This document shows, one piece after another, positions 43,284 to 50,843 of a stretch of 51,552 bases of DNA. Source of the stretch: CBFHOS01 sp965657645. Its GTDB lineage: Bacteria; Pseudomonadota; Alphaproteobacteria; Puniceispirillales; Puniceispirillaceae. The position numbers and the translations under genes are program-made. Position 1 is the stretch's first letter, and each line of letters opens with the position of its first letter. Location of the stretch: assembly GCA_965657645.1 (NCBI GenBank), contig CBFHOS010000013.1, forward strand, positions 1 through 51,552, in the 5' to 3' direction. The notes under the pieces are model-generated. The model had not been told where the DNA came from. It made no database searches and saw nothing but the letters and a program-made list of their open reading frames with translations.

Positions 43284-45707
43284 TTAGAAGGTGGTGTCGC
43301 ACAAATCAGCATGCTTGCGGATATCGACGACGACATCGTCATAAAGTCTCACCGTAGTGGGATCGCCCGGCATGCCGCCAAATTCGCGATAATAGCCACA
43401 TACTTTGTTGGGGTTGTACGGATCGCAATTTGCGTCGATTTGGTTAGATGCATGCCACATATAGTCACCCTTGTCTGGATCCTGAAATGTAAGGTTCTGC
43501 GGCACTGGTGGCAGAGGATACGGCTCACAGCTCAAATCGTGACAATAGTTTGGATTGGTACCAAAGGAAAAATTCGAATATCGGAAGTTTCGACTGGCGA
43601 GTATCGGTTTAACTTCGCGCTTATATTCGTTCATTCCCTGATTAATGAGGTGGTCATAACCAAAGGTGTAATAGTTGTTGGTGTTGGCTTCTTGTACACC
43701 GGTATCGTCGTAAACTGGTCGTCCATAGGGGCCATAGCTGTTCCAGAACATGGTGCCGTTATCCGGTCCGTTCATCCATCTCCAGTTTTGTTGAGCATTT
43801 GCATTATAGGATGCGCCAATCCACCCTCCTCCCAATGATAACGGCTTAATATCGTGGATTTTTTCAAAGACAGCGTTTTCCGCCTCACTTGTGATTGTGG
43901 ATAGATAAGGTTGAAGCCCACAGAACAGATTGGTCGGTTGGCTTGATGCGGCCAGCGCAGTCGAAAATGGATAAGAATTCACACCGTTTCCGGCTGGCAC
44001 AAATTCATGGAAATAGGCTACGTCATTTTCCACATGTGCAAGTGAACCTAGGCTATATCGTACTGTTTTTGTTGTAGTAAACTCGTCGCCAACAACTTTC
44101 AGATTGATATCGTTCAGTATTTTTCGCCAACTCGTCACATCCATTGCCGGGCCGTTTGATACGAATGAGAGGACGCCAGCCGTGCCATGCCACGTGCCGG
44201 TGATATTATCACTGCCAATCACTTGGCCGAGTGTGGGAATGTCATATTTTGTGATGTAAAATGTCACCAGAGAAGATATCGACAGTTTATCGACATTATT
44301 CTTGTAATCCAGCCGGTCTTGGCTTGGGTTGTGATTGTCGATAATCGATACATATGCCGTTTTGAAAGTACACCCACTCGCGCTCAGATTGCTGGGGCGC
44401 GCAATCTTGCAAATATCAGTAAGTTTGAGACGGGTGTTTGCGGCTAGCTTTACAGATTTGGCTTTTTTCGATGTGACCACGCCGGCGTTCGATATTTTTC
44501 CTGACGTGAAATTTGCCACCACAGAATTGGCATTAGTGCCTACTTTTTCAAAAAAACCTCTGGAGCTTGGCACAAAGTTTTCCTTTGATATTTTTTCCCA
44601 GCCCGGTTCACCGGCGATGCTCGGCAGGCCAAAGATATCCTTGCCATGCCAAACAGCATGAAGTCCGTCATTGTCGCTATCCAGAAAACAGAACCCTTCA
44701 TATTGTTCCTTTTTTCGGGCGGTTTGGTAGATTGGTGAAACCGAGGGGAAGTTCATTTTCACCCCATCTAGCCCCACAAACCCCTTGTTTCTAATGAACG
44801 ATCCGGCACCGTCATCAAAGGCCCAATGAAGTTTCAAATTGGCCGCCATTAAAGTTTCATAGCCGCGGTTTCGATAATAGATGTCCATTATGTTCTCCGC
44901 GGACAGCGCGGTATCCCATATTTTCAAATTGCTGATACTGCCGGTAAACATTGTTTCGCGATTATCACTGCTATTGCCCACATAAAGAAAGCTCACGGGG
45001 GTATTTAAAAGGGCATTAACCCCGCCGCAGGGCGTTGAAAACACGGCGAACAAGTTCACCGGCGCGTTATTGATAAATAGCTTCAGTGAATCAGGATCTA
45101 TCATCGTGTCGGCACCGCTATATGTCACAACAACATGATGCCATTGGCGTGGTGACAGAGGTTCCGCGGCAAAATCATGCGACACACAACCAAGACCGAT
45201 TTTCACAAAGCCATCATCTAGGGAAATTTCAAACATCGTACGATGATTGCCCGGGGTGCCCCATTTCACGACGGTGCCTCTACCCCGTTTTTCCGGTTCG
45301 TACCAAACCCAAAAGGACACAGAGCGCGGCGTGGCGCCGACGATGCGCATCACACCGTTGGATTTGATATATTGGTTATCGCCATTAAAGCGCAGGCCGG
45401 TGCGCATTTGGTATTTGTTGCGTTTTAACCGGAGGCAGGCATTGTCGCCGGCGCTGACGCTATTAACCAAAAGATCGTCTGCGCGGCCTAATTTCAGCTG
45501 GATGCTGCGAAAAGCCAAATCTTCGTTGGCAATTTCTTCGGATAGGGTTTGAACCAAGATGCTCGATTTTTGCATCTGGATGATGAGTGTTGTTATGCCA
45601 ACCGATATCAGCGAAAAAATTACCATATAGATCAATATTTCGACAAGACTGAACCCGCTTGTTTTTCGACGTTTCAATGGTTCTGATTGAGTCGTGCCTG
45701 ACAACAT
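43284..45707 (-). CDS. Giant minor pseudopilin with LamG-like and C-type-lectin-like ectodomain
   Basis: An 807-residue protein. Residues 1-18 are a basic prepilin leader ending KTSG; cleavage at Gly18/Phe19 would leave FSLVEILIYMVIF with Glu23 at +5, the type IV/type II pseudopilin (PulJ/PilW-like) pattern. The rest is an ectodomain: a LamG/concanavalin-like module at about 104-290 (SFWVWYEP, WHHVVVTYSG, FTGSISNLKIWDTALS), a Ca-loop-like DSDNDG (343-348), a beta-rich region (475-560), and a C-type-lectin-like module at about 573-690 (YLSTITSEAEN, WIGASYN, NWRWMNGP, MFWNSYG). Cysteine-rich C-terminus. Ordinary minor pilins are 150-350 residues. Probably a sugar- or surface-binding filament tip; this is inference. 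Confidence 0.8.
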   Translation of the reverse strand: MLSGTTQSEPLKRRKTSGFSLVEILIYMVIFSLISVGITTLIIQMQKSSILVQTLSEEIANEDLAFRSIQLKLGRADDLLVNSVSAGDNACLRLKRNKYQMRTGLRFNGDNQYIKSNGVMRIVGATPRSVSFWVWYEPEKRGRGTVVKWGTPGNHRTMFEISLDDGFVKIGLGCVSHDFAAEPLSPRQWHHVVVTYSGADTMIDPDSLKLFINNAPVNLFAVFSTPCGGVNALLNTPVSFLYVGNSSDNRETMFTGSISNLKIWDTALSAENIMDIYYRNRGYETLMAANLKLHWAFDDGAGSFIRNKGFVGLDGVKMNFPSVSPIYQTARKKEQYEGFCFLDSDNDGLHAVWHGKDIFGLPSIAGEPGWEKISKENFVPSSRGFFEKVGTNANSVVANFTSGKISNAGVVTSKKAKSVKLAANTRLKLTDICKIARPSNLSASGCTFKTAYVSIIDNHNPSQDRLDYKNNVDKLSISSLVTFYITKYDIPTLGQVIGSDNITGTWHGTAGVLSFVSNGPAMDVTSWRKILNDINLKVVGDEFTTTKTVRYSLGSLAHVENDVAYFHEFVPAGNGVNSYPFSTALAASSQPTNLFCGLQPYLSTITSEAENAVFEKIHDIKPLSLGGGWIGASYNANAQQNWRWMNGPDNGTMFWNSYGPYGRPVYDDTGVQEANTNNYYTFGYDHLINQGMNEYKREVKPILASRNFRYSNFSFGTNPNYCHDLSCEPYPLPPVPQNLTFQDPDKGDYMWHASNQIDANCDPYNPNKVCGYYREFGGMPGDPTTVRLYDDVVVDIRKHADLCDTTF

Positions 45708-45942
45708 TTTACACCCGTATATTCTCTATTATGAGTGCAAATCATATCCCTCGTTAACCATTTATTGGGCGATTGGAATTAAGTTTTGTTTCAATTTTTA
45801 AATTATTAAAATAATATAACTTATTGATATTATTATTATAAATTTATTCATTAAATTAAATATTTAGTAATATTAGTGTTTATCATGCTGGCCTGTGGCG
45901 GCGTGATAAATTAAGGGGTCCCTTGCAATAGCAGAGCGCCTC
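45708..45942. other. AT-rich divergent promoter region of the pseudopilin locus
   Basis: A 235-bp gap between divergent pseudopilin genes. The part 45780-45885 is almost pure A/T with many TTA steps and small inverted repeats (ATTATT-AA-AATAAT at 45802-45815), unlike anything else in the window. It must hold both promoters. Such DNA is a typical target of nucleoid silencers (MucR/Ros in Alphaproteobacteria); that reading is inference. No ORF is supported here. Confidence 0.7.
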
Positions 45943-46590
45943 ATGATTTTTGAACTTTATCCTCCATCCGATTGCACCCGACATTGTTCCGCGCGGCCCC
46001 AGCGGCCCCAGCGATCACACCATCCTGTGTCAACGCCGCGTCAGGTGAAATCTGCTGATGGTTTTGCGATGCTCTCGGTGCTGTTAATTATGGTGTTGCT
46101 AAGCATCACCACGGTGCCGTTGGTGCAAATGGTGGCGCGTAACAAAAAGCTTGTACAGGAGCATCAAATTCAGGCTTTGCTCTATCAAGAAGCAAAGGAA
46201 AATCTTGAGATCGGTACGTACCTTATCAAGCTACAGGGCGGCATTCCGATGAACGATTACACGATGAATAGTGTGTCTCTCCCCGGCAATGTTGAACAAA
46301 TCGCCAGACGGTGTGAGCGCCGCATTCGGGCGGTTGATGACGAATTTCTTGGGATGATTTCGCTATCTGCGACCGTTCCCCCGGCGCCGCCGGTCTGGCA
46401 TAGTTCAACCGCCACCTCAAACAATCGTGAAGTGGTGATTTTTATGGCGTTCAATAACCAAACAGATGCCTATGAAAAATACATCGTTGTGGCCTGCGCT
46501 AGCTCTCAAAATGATGGATTGGGCGTGTTTGCATCCGAGTTAATAAGTGTCGATGGCGGCTTTTTCACCATCAGCCACGGACGGTTCTAA
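45943..46590 (+). CDS. PilX/GspK-like minor pseudopilin
   Basis: A 215-residue protein with a 40-residue N-terminal leader ending KSADG and the hydrophobic helix FAMLSVLLIMVLLSITTVPLVQM. The Gly-Phe junction (40/41) looks like a prepilin cleavage site, but the +5 residue is Ser45 and not Glu, as in GspK- and some PilX-type tip subunits. The ectodomain of about 150 residues has three cysteines and no recognised domain. It is divergent from the 807-residue pseudopilin gene and convergent, 25 bp apart, with the 671-residue one. The start is uncertain, with only a weak Shine-Dalgarno at 45943; a shorter start within the leader is possible. Confidence 0.65.
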   Translation: MIFELYPPSDCTRHCSARPQRPQRSHHPVSTPRQVKSADGFAMLSVLLIMVLLSITTVPLVQMVARNKKLVQEHQIQALLYQEAKENLEIGTYLIKLQGGIPMNDYTMNSVSLPGNVEQIARRCERRIRAVDDEFLGMISLSATVPPAPPVWHSSTATSNNREVVIFMAFNNQTDAYEKYIVVACASSQNDGLGVFASELISVDGGFFTISHGRF

Positions 46591-46615
46591 ACCGTATCAC
46601 AACCATCATTTGAGT

Positions 46616-48631
46616 TTATGAGCACCGCTGAGACTTACTGATGTTAATCTGAATGGCGGTTTTCTCGGAGGTTGTAGCATTGTCGAAATTCACTTCGCGG
46701 AAACCCACCGAACTGCCATCCACGCTTGTTCCCCAGATTACCCATCGATTAAGACCGGTCCAGTCACTCAATGTCAAATTCGGGTCGCTGATATTATCGC
46801 CATCGGGATCTTGCGCATAACTAGATAGATCATAAAGGGTTTTGCCCGGTTCTAGCGGCACATTTGGTAGTCGCAATGGCACAACGACGCCATCGTTCGG
46901 TTTTCTCCAGAATGCATTCGCCGTCAAGGTGCCGTCGGCACCAATTTGATTGGGGCTGAAATCAGAGGGGTCATCCAACACAACATAGGGATCGCTTGGA
47001 TTGTTGAGGTTTCTGCCCTGCTCGATATTGTTCAAAGTAAAACGCACAGTGCCGCCAGTGGTATCAAACGAATCAAAGTTAAAGAATAGCGAAAACGCAT
47101 TGATATTATTCGTATTATTGAGCATTTGCTCGAATAGATACACTGAGATCGCGTTTGTCGCCTGACCACGGGCGCGCGGTGAATATTGCACATAATGCCC
47201 GGGGTTGTTCAGGTCCTTATTCTGATTCATGACTTGGACATTCGCCTCTGCCGCACGCTGACAAATACTGTCATCAAGCCTCGACCCCAGGATAAATGTT
47301 GGTGTCCCATCAGGGCGGTCATAGCGGGTAAAGCGTTGCCGGCGATCACTATATCCACAATATCCATATTGGTAGCGCGGTGTGTGCGATGCGACGACGG
47401 TAACAGAGGTAATCGTCTGGACGCGGGTAAAGCCGACCCCGGGCGTGAATGTGCCCAAATCAAACAAAATAGCCGTGCCAGCAGTCTGACCACCGCAATT
47501 TGGTTTCACATATAGTTTTGTTTCATCTGATCTAATCAACGGACCATTACGCAGTCTGCCGATCAACCGATCCTCTCCAAACCAATCATCTTGGGATGCA
47601 TAAGTCAGTCCAGCGAGGGCCAAATTGACGCTCTCGATAGGGCCAACCAGAGTAAGCTTACTGCCGGCATTCTGGCTATGAGATGTCACGCCATCGATGG
47701 TTCCTCCTATTTCCAAACGCGAGTTTTTATTTTCGGTTGATAACTCAAGACTCACTGTAGAACCTGGAATTGACGCGCGGGCTAAGATATCGGTGTACGG
47801 ATTGACTATGGCCCCGCCAATCACCGATCTGTTGTCAGGCATTTCAATGGAAATTCCAGGAGTGGGCACGCTCACAGGCTCGATCAGAGATGTGTGATAG
47901 GTAGAAGGTGCAGCGCTATCATAAGCCACGAAACGCGGAAATAGAATTTGTGATCCGGCTTTTGCAGGGTTGTTACCGCGTTTTAAGCAATTTGCATCAT
48001 CAACGGTAATTGAGCTGACTTGTGACCCTGCATTAATCGGGATGGGCTTGCTGATGATACAGCGCGACCCGGCCCCTTCGATCGAAAAGGCGACCTTTAC
48101 GCCCTTCGCGATTAATTTGTTGATTTTGGTTGTAATGGTGGTCTCGCCAGTTTTTTGGCAGTCGATCCTGAACAGGAATGATTTTGTTGCTATCGACGCA
48201 TCTTCAAGCAATACGCATTTCGGGTTCAATAAATCAAAACGACTTTCGTTACCAAACAAAGAAGCGACCGTCAGCGGACTGCCGCTTTTTAACTCGTCTG
48301 ACATCTCATCATTAGTATAGGGCTGCTCTGGCAAGCCATCATATATTGCCCCCGCCTCAAAACTCTCATTCAGATAAGCCGTAATCGCCGTGCCGCGCTT
48401 TTGCGCGTTGAGGGTATTGTGATCGGTCAATAGATCAGTTTCAGTGGTCGTCATCAGCTGTAATGCGGCGACACTCAACATTGATAGCAAGGTTAGCGCG
48501 ACCAACAGCTCCACCAAGGACATCCCCGCATGATGCACAATTCTCATCATAGGCAGGATTTTAGGACGCAATGTGTGTTTAAGACATGGCGGGATGAAAT
48601 GTTTCACAGGTGTTTTTTTATGTAATGCCAT
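46616..48631 (-). CDS. Giant minor pseudopilin with adhesin-type ectodomain
   Basis: A protein of up to 671 residues with prepilin-like MRIVHHAG then MSLVELLVALTLLSMLSV; cleavage at Gly36/Met37 puts Glu41 at +5, a PilW/PulJ-like start. The true start may be ATG 48550 or 48547, which give leaders of eight or nine residues; no start has a clear ribosome-binding site. The ectodomain is mostly beta-rich. SVNLALAGLTYASQDDWFGEDRL (334-356, key residues ALAGLTY and FxxxDRL) matches a motif that recurs in giant cadherin-like and T1SS adhesins. Near the C-terminus lies a DPDGDNISDP calcium-loop-like stretch. No repeats of the module are seen, so it is a single copy. Confidence 0.75.
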   Translation of the reverse strand: MALHKKTPVKHFIPPCLKHTLRPKILPMMRIVHHAGMSLVELLVALTLLSMLSVAALQLMTTTETDLLTDHNTLNAQKRGTAITAYLNESFEAGAIYDGLPEQPYTNDEMSDELKSGSPLTVASLFGNESRFDLLNPKCVLLEDASIATKSFLFRIDCQKTGETTITTKINKLIAKGVKVAFSIEGAGSRCIISKPIPINAGSQVSSITVDDANCLKRGNNPAKAGSQILFPRFVAYDSAAPSTYHTSLIEPVSVPTPGISIEMPDNRSVIGGAIVNPYTDILARASIPGSTVSLELSTENKNSRLEIGGTIDGVTSHSQNAGSKLTLVGPIESVNLALAGLTYASQDDWFGEDRLIGRLRNGPLIRSDETKLYVKPNCGGQTAGTAILFDLGTFTPGVGFTRVQTITSVTVVASHTPRYQYGYCGYSDRRQRFTRYDRPDGTPTFILGSRLDDSICQRAAEANVQVMNQNKDLNNPGHYVQYSPRARGQATNAISVYLFEQMLNNTNNINAFSLFFNFDSFDTTGGTVRFTLNNIEQGRNLNNPSDPYVVLDDPSDFSPNQIGADGTLTANAFWRKPNDGVVVPLRLPNVPLEPGKTLYDLSSYAQDPDGDNISDPNLTLSDWTGLNRWVIWGTSVDGSSVGFREVNFDNATTSEKTAIQINISKSQRCS

Positions 48632-48694
48632 GCGGCGATAATATTTTGATTAACTATTGTATGAAATGCCGCATTGTGAATTGTGCCAATTTGG

Positions 48695-48704
48695 NNNNNN
48701 NNNN
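48695..48704. other. Assembly gap (10 N)
   Basis: A second run of ten N in the intergenic region upstream of the 671-residue pseudopilin gene and before tRNA-Cys. The 5' region of that gene, including its promoter, is therefore incompletely known. No gene is supported between 48632 and 48811. Confidence 0.95.
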
Positions 48705-48769
48705 TAATCGAGATGTCGGTCCAGATTGATTTTCAGCGAGAATTTGGTGCGTTATTTTGTATCTGGCGA

Positions 48770-48798
48770 TTGACGCAAGGCGGAGCTTGGTTTATCAC
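48770..48798 (+). promoter_or_regulatory. Putative sigma-70-type promoter of tRNA-Cys
   Basis: TTGACG (48770-48775), a 17-base spacer and TATCAC (48793-48798) would start transcription around 48805, about seven bases before the tRNA 5' end. Confidence 0.5.
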
Positions 48799-48811
48799 CC
48801 CTACCACTGGT

Positions 48812-48885
48812 GGCCCGATGGCAGAGTGGTTATGCAGCGGTTTGCAAAACCGTGTACATCGGTTCAATTCCGGTTCGGGCCTCCA
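48812..48885 (+). tRNA. tRNA-Cys (anticodon GCA)
   Basis: A 74-nt tRNA. The acceptor stem GGCCCGA pairs with TCGGGCC (48875-48881), discriminator T48882, and CCA (48883-48885) is encoded. The D arm holds GCAGAGTGGTTATGC, typical of bacterial tRNA-Cys, the anticodon loop TTGCAAA gives GCA at 48844-48846, and the T loop reads TTCAATT. Confidence 0.96.
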
Positions 48886-48988
48886 TCTCTTATTTCCTTT
48901 ATGCGTATTTTGTGCCCAACTATTCCACACAGTTGGAATTACTGCTGTAAGCTGATGCAACCTTTGTGGTGTTGATGGGAACATTTCG

Positions 48989-50230
48989 GTGAAGCTGCTA
49001 ATCTCACTATCCGCCCTGCTTGTGTCTGTCATTTTGGTGCAGATGGGCATTGGATCGCTCCGGCCGTTCGATACGATATCTGGTCAGGCCCTCGGATTTA
49101 CATCAATTGAAATTGGCTTTATCGCATCCGGTCACTTTGCCGGGTTTTTGATTGGCTGTATATTGAGCCCAAAATTGGTCAAGCGGGTTGGTCACTCACG
49201 TGCCTTTGCGGTGTTGGCTGGCATTGCGGTGATTTCGATCATCGCCCATCCGATTTATCCAAACCCAATCTTTTGGGCGTTTATTCGGGTACTGGCGGGG
49301 TTTTCGGTGGCGGGCTGTTACACGCTGATAGAAAGCTGGCTCCAGGCCAAGGCAACCAACGAAATCAGAGGCCGGGTGTTTAGCGTTTACCGCATTGTAG
49401 ATATGTCGGGCCAGCTATTGGCAAGCGGCATCATCGCCACGTTATCAGCGGCTAGCTATGTGTCCTATAATATCATCGCAATCGTGATGTGCTTGTCGAT
49501 CCTGCCGCTGGCCCTCACCCAGAGCAAAGAGCCAGCACTGCCTGAAGAGGTGAAATATAGCCCGCTTTTTGCCTATCGGATATCGCCCCTCGCCGCCCTT
49601 GGCGTCATTGTCGCTGGTGTATCTACCGCAACCTTTGGCACAGTCGCCCCCATTTACGCCAATGTGATGGGGCTCAGCATCCCGCAGATTGCGTTATTCT
49701 TGGTCATGTCAATTTTGGGTGGTCTGGCGTCACAATTGCCTGCAGGCATCTTGTCTGATCGTTTTGCGCGCCGGAACGTGTTGATGCTGTTTAGCGTTCT
49801 TGCCACTATTTTGTGTCTTGGCATGTCGACACCGCTTGCTAGCGGAACGATCTATGACATCCCGGCAATTTTTATATTCTCGTTCTTTTTTGGTTTTACC
49901 ACCTTTCCGATTTATTCAATCTGCGCGGCGCATGCCAGTGATTTTGTAAAACCGTCAAACATGCTGAATTTGAGTGCATCGATGATTTTCCTCTATGCTA
50001 GTGGCGCCATAGTATCGCCGCTGATCGCCGGTTGGATTATCTATCGATTTGGGGCGCCAATGATGTTCGTCTTTATCTCGGCGGCACATATCGTGTTAAT
50101 GTTCTACACCGTGTACCGAACTTTTGCGCGTCCGGTTGTGGCCTTTTCTCGCCGCTATGCCTATATTCCGCGGACATCACTATTTATCGCCAAAATCGTC
50201 AGAGGGCGGCATAAAGACAATGGTGATTAA
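48989..50230 (+). CDS. MFS transporter, YcaD-like
   Basis: A 413-residue major facilitator with twelve predicted TM helices. SRAFAVLAG and IGCILSPKLVKRVGHSR give the loop-2/3 motif, and RVLAGFSVAGCYTLIESWLQAKATNE with RGRVFSVYRIVDMSGQ is the pattern of the YcaD-like subgroup. The second half repeats the fold (PAGILSDRFARRNVLM). It starts with GTG 48989; no strong Shine-Dalgarno is visible. The substrate is unknown. The gene is separated from the flavin reductase gene by 79 bp and may form a transcription unit with it. Confidence 0.85.
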   Translation: MKLLISLSALLVSVILVQMGIGSLRPFDTISGQALGFTSIEIGFIASGHFAGFLIGCILSPKLVKRVGHSRAFAVLAGIAVISIIAHPIYPNPIFWAFIRVLAGFSVAGCYTLIESWLQAKATNEIRGRVFSVYRIVDMSGQLLASGIIATLSAASYVSYNIIAIVMCLSILPLALTQSKEPALPEEVKYSPLFAYRISPLAALGVIVAGVSTATFGTVAPIYANVMGLSIPQIALFLVMSILGGLASQLPAGILSDRFARRNVLMLFSVLATILCLGMSTPLASGTIYDIPAIFIFSFFFGFTTFPIYSICAAHASDFVKPSNMLNLSASMIFLYASGAIVSPLIAGWIIYRFGAPMMFVFISAAHIVLMFYTVYRTFARPVVAFSRRYAYIPRTSLFIAKIVRGRHKDNGD

Positions 50231-50309
50231 TTGGCAGTTGCCGTTTGCTTTGTTGGCATGGTGGCTTAATATGTGTGTAAATTCGATTAGTTAGCCGGGA
50301 ATTTTATTT

Positions 50310-50843
50310 ATGGATGATAGCAACGCTCAAACTGAGCCAGCGTCTAACGATATTTTGGATAGGCTAACGGTCGTTGATCCATTGGCATTGCGTAACGCGA
50401 TGGGGTCATTTTTAACTGGTGTAACGATTGTCACCACCCGCAACGAAGCGGGGGAGCCTTATGGGTTGACGGTCAATTCGTTTAATTCGGTATCTTTGGA
50501 CCCACCTTTGGTATTGTGGTCTCTGGATCATAGCAGTGATAAAATTGATATGTTCCGCAAGGCGGCGGCCTTTACGGTTAATGTAATGGGCGCCGATGAA
50601 AGCGACATGATTTGGCGCTTTGCCAAGGCTGAAACTGATCGGTTTGACAATACTAACTGGCATTGGGGCGAGAACCAGCAACCTGTTCTAGACGATGCTC
50701 TGGTTAGTTTTGAATGCCGTTTATGGGCCGAATATCCGGGCGGCGATCATGCGATCTTCGTTGGTGAGGTTTTGAATATTACGCAGTCTGACGGCAAACC
50801 GGCGGCGTTTTTCAAAGGAAAACTGGGGGCATATGACGGCTGA
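50310..50843 (+). CDS. Flavin reductase-like protein (FMN-binding split barrel)
   Basis: A 177-residue protein of the HpaC-type flavin reductase family. ALRNAMGSFLTGVTIVTT opens the barrel, and GLTVNSFNSVSLDPPLVLWSLDH is the FMN-contacting signature; DHAIFVGEVLNI closes it. Such enzymes reduce flavin with NAD(P)H for a partner monooxygenase, but no monooxygenase lies nearby. Its stop overlaps the start of the next gene (TGATG), so it is translationally coupled to the SelD-type oxidoreductase gene, which is a more likely functional partner. Confidence 0.88.
   Translation: MDDSNAQTEPASNDILDRLTVVDPLALRNAMGSFLTGVTIVTTRNEAGEPYGLTVNSFNSVSLDPPLVLWSLDHSSDKIDMFRKAAAFTVNVMGADESDMIWRFAKAETDRFDNTNWHWGENQQPVLDDALVSFECRLWAEYPGGDHAIFVGEVLNITQSDGKPAAFFKGKLGAYDG

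Noticed and set aside
43311..43838. 175-residue plus-strand ORF opposite the 807-residue pseudopilin gene
   Set aside because: Antisense to a well-supported coding region; no ribosome-binding site or recognisable domain, despite hydrophobic stretches.
43284..45707. Diversity-generating retroelement target (C-type-lectin-like domain as variable protein)
   Set aside because: No reverse transcriptase and no template/variable repeat pair were seen in the window, and the lectin-like module is not at the very C-terminus as in typical DGR targets.
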